DNA of 64,000 bases from Cedecea selenatireducens (GCF_042138895.1 NZ_JBHIKW010000003.1:62001-126000), one strand, 5' to 3'. Counted from the stretch's first letter, positions 46,106 through 55,533 are shown. The notes: generated by a model not told the origin, from the sequence alone. Made by a program: numbers and translations.

Positions 46106-47724
46106 GAGGCTCCTGCCATCGCGTTTAACTGACGCTGACCCAGCACCTCGTCCAGCCAGGAGGCGCGCATTTCCGGCACCGAGGTCAGCAGTTTTTCGGT
46201 ATAGCTGTGCATCGGGGCGCTGAATACCTGCCCGGTCGGCCCCTGTGCCACAACGTTGCCCTGATACATCACGGCAACCTGCTGGGCGATACGTTTTACC
46301 GTGCTCAGATCGTGGGTGATGAATAAGTAAGACAGCCCCAGCTGTTCCTGCAGGTTTCGCAGCAGCTTCAGAACCTCTTCTGCCACCAGCGGATCGAGCG
46401 CGGAGGTTGCCTCATCGCAGATAATCAGATCTGGCTTTGCGGCCAGCGCTCTCGCAATACATACCCGCTGCTTTTGGCCACCGGAAAGCGAACCTGGGTA
46501 GCGGTCAAGGAGGTAATCAGGGAGTTCGGTCAGCTTCAGCAACTCAAGCACCCGCGCACGAACCTGCTGTTTATCGAGGCCAAAATAAAAAGCCACCGGG
46601 CGACCAATAGCCTCAAGCACGGTCTGTCTTGGGTTGAGCGCCACGTCGGGCAGCTGATAGATCATTTGAATACGCCGCAGCGTCTCTTTATCACGCTGCT
46701 GGTAGCGGTTGGCCAGCGTCTTGTCGGCGAAGGTGACCGTTCCCTTCGTGTCGCTCAGCAGGCCGCACAGGGCGCGAGCCAGCGTACTCTTCCCGCTGCC
46801 GGACTCGCCGATAATGGCCATCGTTTCTCCTTTGGCAATACTCAGAGAGACGTTGTGCACGACGGCCTTACCGTTGTACCCGGTTGAGAGATTTTCCAGC
46901 GCAAGGAGCCGCCCTTCAGGTTTACTTCCGGCGTGAACCGGCGTCAGGGCATGAGCACGTTCCGACACCAGCCGCTGGGTGTAGCTTTCGGCAGGATTTT
47001 GCAGAATATCGGCGGTGCTGCCGCTTTCCACTTCGCTTCCCTGCCGCAGGACCATGATGCGGTCGGCAATTTGGGCCACGACCGCCAGATCGTGGGTGAT
47101 GTACAGCGCGGCGGTATTAAATTCTCTGACCAGCTTACGCAGCATCACCAGCACCTCGATTTGGGTGGTGACGTCCAGCGCGGTGGTAGGTTCATCCAGC
47201 ACCAGAATATCCGGCCTGCAGGACATCGCCATCGCCGCCATCGCGCGCTGGAGCTGGCCGCCAGAGAGCTGATGCGGATAACGCTGGCCGATCGTTTCAG
47301 GTTCGGGGAGATCCAGCGCTTTAAACAGCGTCACGGCCCAGGCCTGCGCCTCCTCCTGATTCATCAAACCGTGCCGAAGTGGCCCCTCGCAAACCTGCTT
47401 GCCGATGGTTAGCGCCGGGTTAAACGCCGCGGCGGCGCTCTGCGCAACATAGGCCACGCGTTTACCGCGAAACTCCCGTTTCTCTTTGCTGGAAAGCGCC
47501 ACAATGTTTTGCCCGGCAACCAGCACTTCACCGCCCGCAATACGGCAACCCGGCCTGGCGTAGCCCAAAGCGGCCAGGCCAATGGTCGATTTACCTGCGC
47601 CGGACTCACCAATGAGTCCCAGCACTTCACCGGGCATCAGGCTTAGAGAGATACCTTTCACCAGCGGCAGCCCCTGCTCGGTCTCAATGCGTAAATCGCG
47701 CATCTGTAAGATCGGTTGTGTCAT
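46102..47724 (-). CDS. Peptide/nickel-type ABC transporter, fused double ATPase
   Basis: A 540-residue protein with two complete ABC ATPase domains. Domain 1 has Walker A GESGAGKS (39-46), signature LSGGQLQR and Walker B ILVLDEPTTALD. Domain 2 (from about 275) has Walker A GESGSGKS, LSGGQKQR and LIICDEATSALD. This is the GsiA/YejF arrangement, a fusion of DppD- and DppF-like subunits. It powers the two permeases encoded upstream, with 4-nt overlaps on both sides. Confidence 0.93.
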   Translation of the reverse strand: MTQPILQMRDLRIETEQGLPLVKGISLSLMPGEVLGLIGESGAGKSTIGLAALGYARPGCRIAGGEVLVAGQNIVALSSKEKREFRGKRVAYVAQSAAAAFNPALTIGKQVCEGPLRHGLMNQEEAQAWAVTLFKALDLPEPETIGQRYPHQLSGGQLQRAMAAMAMSCRPDILVLDEPTTALDVTTQIEVLVMLRKLVREFNTAALYITHDLAVVAQIADRIMVLRQGSEVESGSTADILQNPAESYTQRLVSERAHALTPVHAGSKPEGRLLALENLSTGYNGKAVVHNVSLSIAKGETMAIIGESGSGKSTLARALCGLLSDTKGTVTFADKTLANRYQQRDKETLRRIQMIYQLPDVALNPRQTVLEAIGRPVAFYFGLDKQQVRARVLELLKLTELPDYLLDRYPGSLSGGQKQRVCIARALAAKPDLIICDEATSALDPLVAEEVLKLLRNLQEQLGLSYLFITHDLSTVKRIAQQVAVMYQGNVVAQGPTGQVFSAPMHSYTEKLLTSVPEMRASWLDEVLGQRQLNAMAGAS

Positions 47725-48551
47725 CCCTCTTCTCCCAGCGAAAGGTTATTACGCACCAGCAGCCAGTCGACCACCAGGTTGACGCCAATCGTCAGCAGGG
47801 CAATGGCCGCGGCAGGGTAAAGCGGAGCAAACTGACCAAAATTGATGGCCTGAGCGTTGTCGCGCACCATACTGCCCCAGTCCGCCCACGGCGGCTGAAT
47901 ACCCAGCCCAAGGAAGCTCAGCCCGGCAATAAACAGGAAGGTAAAACAAAAGCGCATACCAAACTCTGCCAGCAGCGGCGGCATGGCGTTAGGCAGAAAC
48001 TCTTTGCGCACAATCCACCACAGCCCTTCTCCACGCAGGCGTGCCGCCTCCACGTACTCGAGACAAACAATCCCCTGTGCGACAAGCCTGGCAAGGCGGA
48101 AAACACGGGTCGCATCTAATAGCGCAATAGTCCCGACCAGGACGGGAATAGACGTTCCCAGCACGGACAGCACGATCAGCGCCAAAATCAGGACCGGAAT
48201 CGACATCAGCGTATCAACGATGCGGGTGAGCACGACGTCCACCCAGCGCCCGTAAATAGCGGCGGTAAACCCGGTAATAATGCCCACCACAAACGAGATA
48301 GCGGTGATCGCCAGCGCGATGGCAATGGTAGTTCTGGCACCGAACAGAATGCGCGAAAGCATGTCCCGCCCGAGGCTATCAGTGCCGAACGGCATCGAAC
48401 TGGACGGCAGCATCCAGATGTCACCCACCTGCGCCGTTTCGCTGTGTGGCGCCAGCCAGGGAGCAAAAAGCGCGGCAATCAAATTGATGGCAATGATGGC
48501 CAGGCCCAATATTGCCGACAGCGGCACCGTGCGAATTTTAATATTTTTCAT
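47721..48551 (-). CDS. ABC transporter permease, DppC/OppC type
   Basis: A 276-residue inner-membrane permease with about six helices and a short N-terminal segment (NIKIRTVPLSAILGLAIIAI). The family's DSLGRDMLSRILFGARTT stretch (about 58-75) is present, as is the EAA-loop ATPase contact EYVEAARLRGEGLWWIV near 164-180. The stop overlaps the ATPase start by 4 nt. Confidence 0.92.
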   Translation of the reverse strand: MKNIKIRTVPLSAILGLAIIAINLIAALFAPWLAPHSETAQVGDIWMLPSSSMPFGTDSLGRDMLSRILFGARTTIAIALAITAISFVVGIITGFTAAIYGRWVDVVLTRIVDTLMSIPVLILALIVLSVLGTSIPVLVGTIALLDATRVFRLARLVAQGIVCLEYVEAARLRGEGLWWIVRKEFLPNAMPPLLAEFGMRFCFTFLFIAGLSFLGLGIQPPWADWGSMVRDNAQAINFGQFAPLYPAAAIALLTIGVNLVVDWLLVRNNLSLGEEG

Positions 48552-48554
48552 AGA

Positions 48555-49502
48555 CTACCTCGCATGTCGCAGGCGTGGGTTGCACCAGATAGCCAGCAGG
48601 TCCGCCGCCGTATTCAGCAGGATATAGGTCCCGCCAAACAGCAGCCCGCAGGCCTGTACTACCGGCAGGTCACGCTTCGTTACCGCATCCACCATCAGTT
48701 GCCCAATGCCCGGGTAGACGAAGACCACCTCGACCAGGATGACGCCCACCACCAGGTACGCCAGGTTAAAAGCAATGACGTTGATGATCGGCGCCAGCGC
48801 GTTCGGCAGCGCGTGGCTGAGCACGATCCGCCAGCGGGAAAGCCCTTTTAGCAGCGCCGTTTCGATATAGCTGCTGGACATCACCGCGCCGACTGAGGCA
48901 CGCGTCATGCGCAGCATATGCGCCAGGACCACCAGCACCAGCGTCAGCATAGGCAACGTGCAGGCATAGAGCCGCTCAAGGAGGCTGGCATCAGGGTCGA
49001 CCAGCGCCAGGCTCGGGAACCAGGCCAGGCGAATGGCAAAGAAGATTACCAGCAGGTAGCCCACGAAAAACTCCGGCACCGAAATGCTCATCAGCGTCAG
49101 CGTATTCGCCAGGCGGTCGAACCAGGAGCCACGCCATACCGCCGAGGCAATGCCCAGCACCACCGCTAACGGAATCGCTATCAGCGCGGCATAAACGGCA
49201 AGGAACAGCGTGTTCGCCAGGCGAGGCAGCAGCTCGGCACCGATAGGCTGGTTATTGGCAAGCGAAGTGCCCAGGTCACCGTGCAGCACACCGGACAGCC
49301 AGTGCAGGTAGCGGTAAACCGCAGGCTGATCGAGGCCCAGCTGTAGGCGCAGCGCGGCGATGGTTTCCGGCGTGCCGTTCTGGCCCAGGATGGCGCTCGC
49401 CACGTCGCCGGGCAGTAACTCGGTACCGACGAAGATCAGCCCCGAAACCAGCCACAGCGTCAGCACGCCCAGCAATAAACGATGAAGGATCTGTTTTTTC
49501 AT
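48555..49502 (-). CDS. ABC transporter permease, DppB/OppB type
   Basis: A 315-residue inner-membrane permease with the BPD_transp_1 fold and N-terminal extension. It shows GQNGTPETIAALRLQLGLDQP near 38-58, typical of DppB-type proteins, and the EAA-like loop SYIETALLKGLSRWRI near 210. Its ATG overlaps the stop of the binding-protein gene by 1 nt; the next permease follows after 3 bp. Confidence 0.92.
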   Translation of the reverse strand: MKKQILHRLLLGVLTLWLVSGLIFVGTELLPGDVASAILGQNGTPETIAALRLQLGLDQPAVYRYLHWLSGVLHGDLGTSLANNQPIGAELLPRLANTLFLAVYAALIAIPLAVVLGIASAVWRGSWFDRLANTLTLMSISVPEFFVGYLLVIFFAIRLAWFPSLALVDPDASLLERLYACTLPMLTLVLVVLAHMLRMTRASVGAVMSSSYIETALLKGLSRWRIVLSHALPNALAPIINVIAFNLAYLVVGVILVEVVFVYPGIGQLMVDAVTKRDLPVVQACGLLFGGTYILLNTAADLLAIWCNPRLRHAR

Positions 49503-51091
49503 TACGACTCCAGCCAGACGCGTTCGGCCAGGCGGCCACCCATGAAGTTGAACAGCGGGTGAGGTTTTACGCCGCCGACTTTCTTGCTGGTGGCATCCAG
49601 GTAGTCACCAAACAGCGGGATCATTGCGCCACCTTCATCACGGGCAATGCTTTGCAGCTCGCCATAAATTTCCGCACGTTTTTGCTCGTCCAGCAGCGAA
49701 CGTGCCTGAATGAGCAGGCTGTCGAACTTGTCGTTTTTCCAGTGGGTGTCGTTCCATTTCGCCGTTGACTGCCAGGCGGTGGAAAACATCTGATCCGCGG
49801 TTGGGCGCCCGCCCCAGTAGCCCATGCTAAACGGTGCTTTCATCCAGACGTCATCCCAGTAGCTGTCCGCCGGCTGACGTTTGATGCTGACCTGGATCCC
49901 CGCCGCGGCGGCTTCGCCCTGGAACAGCGCGGCGGCGTCCAGCGCCCCGGCAAAAGCCGCATCCGATGAGGACAGCTCGAGCGGCAGCGCGCTAAGCCCC
50001 GCTTTTTTCAGGAAGAACTTCGCCTTATCAGGATCGTAGGCACGCTGCTCCAGGCTCTTGTTGAAGAAGCGATCGGTTTTCGGGATCGGATGATCGTTGC
50101 CGAGCGTGCCGTAACCCCGAAGGACGGTAGCCAGTAATTTTTCACGATCGATACCGTATTTAATCGCCGTACGCACATCGTTGTTGTTAAACGGGGCTAC
50201 CCGGCAGTCCATCAGGAAGGTGAAATGCTGCCCCCCGGCCGCGCGCACAATGTTTAACGCCGGGCTGCGCTTCAGGAAATCGACGGTTTTAAAGTCAACG
50301 CGGTTGATGGCGTGTACCTGGCCCGAGATAAGGGCATTGGTGCGCGCGGTCGCATCGTTGATAACCAACACTTCAACGGCATCCACAAACGCGCGGTTTG
50401 GCTTCCAGTAATTAGGGTTGCGCTTGAAGTAGGAGCGCACGCCCGGCTGATACTGGTCAAAGACGAAGCCGCCGGTGCCAATCGGGTGCTTCCAGTCGGT
50501 AAATCCGTCCGGGACCACAACCAGATGGTAGTCCGCCAACAGGAACGGTAAATCGGCGTTGCCGCTGTCCAGGGTTAAGGTAATTTCGTTCTCGCCGCTC
50601 TTTTTCAGCTCTTTGATGGCCGCCAGCTGAGTTTTGATCGCGCTACGCGACTGGTCGCCACGGTGCAGGTTGATCGAGTAGAGAATATCTTCGACGGTGA
50701 GGGTTTTACCGTTGTGGAAGGTCACGCCCTGGCGCACTTTAAACGTCCATTCCTGCGCGCCCGGCTTCGCCTCCCAGCTTTCCAGCAGCTCCGGCGTGGC
50801 CTGGTTAGTTTCATCAATTTCTACCAGACCGTTCATCAGCATGTAGGCCTGATTGAGCGGCACCCAGTCGCTAAAGAGCGTAGGATCGAGAGAATCGCTG
50901 GTATTGCCTCCCGACATTCCCAGCTTGAGCACGCCGCCTTTTTTAGGCGTGGCCTCGCCGGCAAAACCCGCCAACGGCGAAAGCGATAACGCACTGCCCA
51001 TCCCAATCAGCGCCGCCGTGTTGATAAATGAACGGCGGCTCATGTTCACGCCTTGCAGGTATTTTTTCACGTCTGAACGATCGTCTTTCAT
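49502..51091 (-). CDS. Peptide-type ABC transporter substrate-binding protein, Tat-like signal
   Basis: A 529-residue SBP_bac_5 family periplasmic protein and the first gene of the operon (SD GGAG before ATG at 51091). The N-terminus has a twin-arginine motif SRRSF (18-22), then a hydrophobic stretch and an Ala-x-Gly region, so export by Tat is likely. The family pattern includes the DSLDPTLFSDW segment, LLESWEAKPGAQEWTFKVRQGVTFHNG and the C-terminal domain. The ligand may be a di/oligopeptide, an ester or a nickel-type complex; it cannot be read from sequence. Operon order: SBP, DppB-like, DppC-like, ATPase, hydrolase. Confidence 0.92.
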   Translation of the reverse strand: MKDDRSDVKKYLQGVNMSRRSFINTAALIGMGSALSLSPLAGFAGEATPKKGGVLKLGMSGGNTSDSLDPTLFSDWVPLNQAYMLMNGLVEIDETNQATPELLESWEAKPGAQEWTFKVRQGVTFHNGKTLTVEDILYSINLHRGDQSRSAIKTQLAAIKELKKSGENEITLTLDSGNADLPFLLADYHLVVVPDGFTDWKHPIGTGGFVFDQYQPGVRSYFKRNPNYWKPNRAFVDAVEVLVINDATARTNALISGQVHAINRVDFKTVDFLKRSPALNIVRAAGGQHFTFLMDCRVAPFNNNDVRTAIKYGIDREKLLATVLRGYGTLGNDHPIPKTDRFFNKSLEQRAYDPDKAKFFLKKAGLSALPLELSSSDAAFAGALDAAALFQGEAAAAGIQVSIKRQPADSYWDDVWMKAPFSMGYWGGRPTADQMFSTAWQSTAKWNDTHWKNDKFDSLLIQARSLLDEQKRAEIYGELQSIARDEGGAMIPLFGDYLDATSKKVGGVKPHPLFNFMGGRLAERVWLES

Positions 51092-51283
51092 TTATTTTTC
51101 TCCGTTATTATTTGTTTGTCTGACCACCGGCCAGATGCCATAGCACATCTATTTATGATTTATATCAAAACCGCTAAACACTGATGCATGAGTTTTTCGT
51201 ATCAGACTATGAAAAAAACGCGCAGCAGAGCCGCAGCAAAAAAGATAATTTCCCGATCACGGAGTCACACCAGGAAAGAAAAT

Positions 51284-51583
51284 GTGGAACTGCATACCCT
51301 TGTAGGCTTAATTGGCGTCTTTTGTTACCTGCTGGCCTACGCACTGGTTCAGATGCGAAGGCTATCAATAGATTCAAATGGTTATGCTTGTCTTAACATC
51401 GCGGGGTGCGTGGGCGGGCTGTATTCACTGAGCCATGACTTTAATTTGGCGTCGGTCATATCACAGTCGATGTGGTTGGTCTTCACGCTGGTAGGTATGC
51501 ATACTTCTTATCGCCGCCGGGGGGAGTTAAAAAATAAAATACCGCCTCTGGATCTGGACACCATAAATAAACCAAAGGATTAA
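51284..51583 (+). CDS. Small membrane protein of the CBU_0592-like family
   Basis: A 99-residue protein from a GTG at 51284 behind AGGAAAG. Its three hydrophobic stretches (GLIGVFCYLLAYALVQ, CLNIAGCVGGLYSL, SQSMWLVFTLVGM) resemble the widespread CBU_0592-like inner-membrane domain of unknown function. The frame is open back to an ATG at 51188, but that part is very basic, lacks a ribosome-binding site and looks non-native. It is divergent from the ABC operon (192 bp apart) and unlinked to it in any obvious way. Confidence 0.65.
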   Translation: MELHTLVGLIGVFCYLLAYALVQMRRLSIDSNGYACLNIAGCVGGLYSLSHDFNLASVISQSMWLVFTLVGMHTSYRRRGELKNKIPPLDLDTINKPKD

Positions 51584-51712
51584 GATGTTTTAAATGTTTC
51601 TTTTTCTCGCCTTTATATAAGAAAAGGTTATGGCTTAAAGAAAGGTTAAATAATTTATTGATCGCGGCAATAATAAAATAATCATCTTATATGATTAACG
51701 TCTGTTTTCTGC

Positions 51713-52615
51713 TTATTCCGCCGAAGGCTGTCGCTGCAACCAGTTCATGACATGGCGAACAATCGGCTTCATATAGCGATCCTGAGGGATAAGCAGGAAA
51801 CATTTACTGGCGGCCGCCAGCTTTCCAGGGTGCGCCGCAACAAGCTCTCCCCTATTAAGATAATCCTGCACCAGCCCTTCCCAGCCGAGTAATATCCCGT
51901 CTCCTCGCACCGCAGTCTCAACCAAAAACGGATAGTTATTGGCGCGCCAGGTCTGACGCGGGACAAAGCTCAGGACACTCTGCGAAGCAAACCAGTCGCT
52001 CCAGCCGGTCCACTCTCGCTGCGGATCGTCCTGAATCAGCAGCGTGTGCTGCAGCAGCGCTTCTGCGGGAGCGCCAGGCCCGATGCGTGACAGAAACGCC
52101 GGCGAGCACATCGGGTAGCAGACCTCGTCGAAAATCGGCGTGGCATGAAACCCCACCGGAACATCCCGAAGGTAAAAAATAGCCAGATCAAATTCCGATG
52201 AACGCAGTTCGGAGAAATTGTCGGTGATTTTCATGCGAACCTGCAAATCCGGCAGCTCACGATGCAGCGCCGAAAGGCGCGACGACAGCCAAAGCGAACT
52301 CATGGCGCTGGTGCAGGCGATGGTCACCTGCGGCAACCCCGTCCAGCCCATCACTTCCGCCGTAGCATGTGACAATGCCGCCAGCTGTTGCCGCACGTGA
52401 GTGGCATACGCTTCACCCCTCGGCGTGAGCAATACGCGCCGCTGAGTTCGGGTAAAAAGCTTACAGCCCAGCATTTCCTCCAGCTGCAGGATCTGGCGGC
52501 TGGTCGCGCTTTGCGTCAGGTTTAACTCTTCCGCAGCACGAGAAATATTGCCGTAGCGGGCAACGCATTCGAAGGCGATAAGGGTATTGAGGGGCGGTAG
52601 CGGCTCAATCTGCAT
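51713..52615 (-). CDS. LysR-family transcriptional regulator (GcvA-like)
   Basis: A 300-residue regulator from the ATG at 52615 (MQIEPLPPLNTLIAFECVAR); an upstream TTG would add 7 residues. The LysR helix-turn-helix spans about 12-70 (GNISRAAEELNLTQSATSRQILQLE). The C-terminal domain is a LysR substrate-binding fold of the GcvA/AmpR type. It lies between the small membrane protein and creA, and the ABC operon 600 bp away is a plausible target, but no operator is evident. Effector unknown. Confidence 0.85.
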   Translation of the reverse strand: MQIEPLPPLNTLIAFECVARYGNISRAAEELNLTQSATSRQILQLEEMLGCKLFTRTQRRVLLTPRGEAYATHVRQQLAALSHATAEVMGWTGLPQVTIACTSAMSSLWLSSRLSALHRELPDLQVRMKITDNFSELRSSEFDLAIFYLRDVPVGFHATPIFDEVCYPMCSPAFLSRIGPGAPAEALLQHTLLIQDDPQREWTGWSDWFASQSVLSFVPRQTWRANNYPFLVETAVRGDGILLGWEGLVQDYLNRGELVAAHPGKLAAASKCFLLIPQDRYMKPIVRHVMNWLQRQPSAE

Positions 52616-52758
52616 CAATGAAGCCTTAAAAGGCAACGGAACGGTCTCAACACACTAATAAGGAAGGCAGGGGCTGACAAGCCCGATGCATCAGAAATAC
52701 ATCAGGCTTCTCATGAAGGTATCGCGGGTGCACATAGGTTGTGCGTGGGTGCAGCGGA

Positions 52759-53232
52759 TTATTTACCCCACGGAATAATCGGCACCGCGCTGATAGCGTT
52801 CTTCGGCGAGCCTTCTACCACCCGGTCAGAGTAGGCAAGGTAGGCCAGAGCGTTACGTTTGGCGTCATAGAAACGAACAACCTGCAGCTTTTTAAACACC
52901 AACGAGGTCCGTTTCTGGAACACCACGTCGCCCTCCGCTTTGCCGGCTTTAATTTTGTCGCTCAGCTCAACCGGCCCAACCTGCTGGCAGGAGATTGCCG
53001 CATCAGAAGTATCTTCGGCTAAGCCAAGGCCGCCTTTGATACCGCCGGTTTTAGCGCGGCTGATATAGCAGGTCACGTTCTTCACATCGGGATCGTCAAA
53101 AGCTTCCACAACGATCTTGTGATCGGGGCCAAAGACCTTAAACACCGTATCGACCGAACCAATCTGCTCTGCGCTCGCCCCAAAGCTGGCGGCCAGAATC
53201 GCACTGCAAAGTGCTAAAGCTTTATATTTCAT
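52759..53232 (-). CDS. creA: CreA, periplasmic protein of the cre locus
   Basis: A 157-residue protein from the ATG at 53232 with a Sec signal (about 1-21, ending FGASA) and the highly conserved DUF1379-like/CreA body (AEQIGSVDTVFK...PWGK), including a Cys pair (VTCYISR, AISCQQV). Function is unknown. In E. coli it heads creABCD; here creB, creC and creD are missing and creA stands alone before an unrelated LysR gene. It is divergent from rob. Confidence 0.95.
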   Translation of the reverse strand: MKYKALALCSAILAASFGASAEQIGSVDTVFKVFGPDHKIVVEAFDDPDVKNVTCYISRAKTGGIKGGLGLAEDTSDAAISCQQVGPVELSDKIKAGKAEGDVVFQKRTSLVFKKLQVVRFYDAKRNALAYLAYSDRVVEGSPKNAISAVPIIPWGK

Positions 53233-53443
53233 ATTGTTACCATTTTTCAAAGATCACCCTGCGGGACTATTCAACAATTGGATGAAAAATCGTTGAATAT
53301 CACATTATTAGCAAAACCTGCCTCCACAATCGGCAAATTTGGCACAACTTGTTAAAAAAAAACGGTGAATGCATAAAGTACAAAAATGCTATCATCCGCT
53401 ACCTTAGTAAACAGGCATTCGCTTGTATGGATGAGGATATTTT

Positions 53444-54313
53444 ATGGATCAGGCTGGGATCATTCGCGATCTTCTTAGCTGGCTGGAGGGCCACCTCGAT
53501 CAGCCTCTCGCCCTTGATAATGTGGCGGCAAAGGCAGGTTATTCCAAGTGGCATTTACAACGGATGTTTAAAGAGGTTACCGGGCACGCTATTGGTGCCT
53601 ATATTCGCGCCCGCCGACTCTCCAAATCTGCCGTTGCCCTGCGCCTGACTGCGCGCCCTATTCTGGACATTGCGCTTCAGTACCGCTTTGACTCGCAGCA
53701 AACATTTACTCGCGCGTTTAAAAAACAGTTCGCCCAAACGCCCGCGCTTTATCGACGTTCTCCTGACTGGAGCGCTTTTGGTATGCGCCCGCCGCTGCGT
53801 CTCGGTGAATTTACGCTGCCGCAAGCCCATTTCATTACTCTGCCGGAAACGCATCTGGTTGGGGTAACGCAAAGCTACAGCTGCACGCTGGAACAAATCT
53901 CCGACTTCCGTAATGAGATGCGCATCCAGTTCTGGACACAGTTCCTGGGCAACTCACCGACGATTCCGCGAGTGCTGTACGGCCTGCATGAACCTCGTCC
54001 AAGCTCGGAAAAAGACGACGAGCAGGAAGTCTTCTACACCACGGCGCTCACCCCGGAGCTGGCCAATGGCTTTCTGCCGGATTCTCATCCGGTAATGCTG
54101 GAAGGCGGTGATTATGTGCAGTTTAACTACGAAGGGCTGGGCACCGGGCTGCAGGACTTTATCCTGACGGTGTACGGCACCTGCATGCCGTCGCTAAACC
54201 TGACTCGCCGTAAGGGCCAGGACATCGAACGTTTCTATCCTCAGGATGAAACGCGGGATCAGGATGTGCCGATGCATATCCGCTGTGAATACCTGATCCC
54301 GGTACGCCGTTAA
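53444..54313 (+). CDS. rob: Right origin-binding protein Rob (AraC/XylS family)
   Basis: A 289-residue regulator of the MarA/SoxS/Rob regulon, linked to antibiotic, solvent and superoxide tolerance. The N-terminal double helix-turn-helix AraC domain (about 8-106, GYSKWHLQRMFKEVTGHAIGAYIRARRL) is followed by a GyrI-like C-terminal effector domain (about 120-289). Length equals E. coli Rob. The last 4 nt overlap the convergent gpmB end. Confidence 0.98.
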   Translation: MDQAGIIRDLLSWLEGHLDQPLALDNVAAKAGYSKWHLQRMFKEVTGHAIGAYIRARRLSKSAVALRLTARPILDIALQYRFDSQQTFTRAFKKQFAQTPALYRRSPDWSAFGMRPPLRLGEFTLPQAHFITLPETHLVGVTQSYSCTLEQISDFRNEMRIQFWTQFLGNSPTIPRVLYGLHEPRPSSEKDDEQEVFYTTALTPELANGFLPDSHPVMLEGGDYVQFNYEGLGTGLQDFILTVYGTCMPSLNLTRRKGQDIERFYPQDETRDQDVPMHIRCEYLIPVRR

Positions 54314-54957
54314 CGCTGTATTTCATCCAGAGCAGGGGCATCAAGATGCGAGATGTCTCCTGCTGTCTCAACGACCCATCCAGAAGCCAGCCACGGGCTG
54401 TGCTGATAATCCACGCGAGATATTGAGCAGTTGCGCAGACGCAGGCGACGTTCAGCCCACGCAGGCAACCCCAGAATCGTGCTAACCAGCCCACCCAGCG
54501 CCATGCCGTGACTCACCAGCAGTGGGCGGCTTCCGGCCGGCAGTTCCCGGCAGGCATTCAGCGCTTCGTGCATACGGTTGCTCAGCTCCAGCATGCTTTC
54601 GCCTTCAGGGATACGCCCGTCAGGCGTGCCGTCCACCAGGCGACGGCGCCAGCTCTCTTCCTCTTCGGTCAGCGAGTCCATTTTACGACGTTCAAGCACG
54701 CCCATGTTTAGCTCGCGCAGGCGGGCATCGAAGATAATCTCGCAGCCGCAGGCTTCGGCGATGATCTCTGCGGTGCGGCGAGTACGACCTAAATCGCTGC
54801 TGATGATGTGGGTGATGCCAAGGGCCCTGGCCCGCTCGGCCACTTGCCAGGCCTGGCGTTCTCCGTTATCAGTCAGCGCGCTGTCTGACTGCCCCTGAAT
54901 GCGGCGCTCCGCATTCCACTGCGTTTCGCCATGACGAACAAGGTATACCTGTAACAT
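54310..54957 (-). CDS. gpmB: Phosphoglycerate mutase-like phosphatase GpmB (YtjC)
   Basis: A 215-residue histidine-phosphatase superfamily protein with the signature LVRHGETQWN (His9 catalytic) and the second His in LVSHGMALGG near residue 150. Mutase activity is doubtful in this branch; E. coli YtjC is reported as a phosphatase on sugar phosphates. The 3' end overlaps rob by 4 nt and the 5' end is divergent from yjjX (52-bp gap). Confidence 0.95.
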   Translation of the reverse strand: MLQVYLVRHGETQWNAERRIQGQSDSALTDNGERQAWQVAERARALGITHIISSDLGRTRRTAEIIAEACGCEIIFDARLRELNMGVLERRKMDSLTEEEESWRRRLVDGTPDGRIPEGESMLELSNRMHEALNACRELPAGSRPLLVSHGMALGGLVSTILGLPAWAERRLRLRNCSISRVDYQHSPWLASGWVVETAGDISHLDAPALDEIQR

Positions 54958-55009
54958 GCGTTTTTTCCGTTATACTCCGGTCACGAAATATCGAGAGTTC
55001 TGACTTATT

Positions 55010-55528
55010 ATGAACCATGTCGTTGCTGCAACAACCAATCCCGCCAAAATTCAGGCGATTCTGCAGGCGTTTAGCGAGATTTATGGTGAAGGATCCTGCC
55101 ATATTGAGCCCGTGGTCGTCGATAGTGGCGTGCCGGAGCAGCCCAACGGCTGTCAGGAAACGCGAACTGGCGCACGGTGCCGGGTAGCAAATGCCCGGGA
55201 GATCAGACCAGATGCCGACTTTTGGGTCGCCATTGAGGCCGGAATCGACGAAGGTAGCACCTTCAGTTGGGTGGTGATTGAGAACCGTCAGCAGCGCGGT
55301 GAAGCCCGTTCCGCTACCCTGCCATTGCCGGAAATTATTCTGCAGAAAGTCAGCGCCGGAAACGCCCTGGGGCCGGTGATGTCTGACTATACGGGCATTG
55401 ATAAGATTGGACGTAAAGAGGGAGCGATTGGGGTGTTCACCGCCGGAAAGCTCACGCGTAGCAGCGTTTATCATCAGGCGGTGATTTTGGCGTTAAGCCC
55501 GTTTCATAACGAGATTTACCGCCGGTAG
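55010..55528 (+). CDS. yjjX: Inosine/xanthosine triphosphatase YjjX
   Basis: A 172-residue house-cleaning NTPase of the NTPase_1 family that removes ITP and XTP. The N-terminal VAATTNPAKIQAI motif gives the nucleotide-binding loop, with DADFWVAIEAGID and the GRKEGAIGVFTAGKLTR segment conserved. It converges on trpR, 5 bp away. Confidence 0.95.
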   Translation: MNHVVAATTNPAKIQAILQAFSEIYGEGSCHIEPVVVDSGVPEQPNGCQETRTGARCRVANAREIRPDADFWVAIEAGIDEGSTFSWVVIENRQQRGEARSATLPLPEIILQKVSAGNALGPVMSDYTGIDKIGRKEGAIGVFTAGKLTRSSVYHQAVILALSPFHNEIYRR

Positions 55529-55533
55529 CGTAT

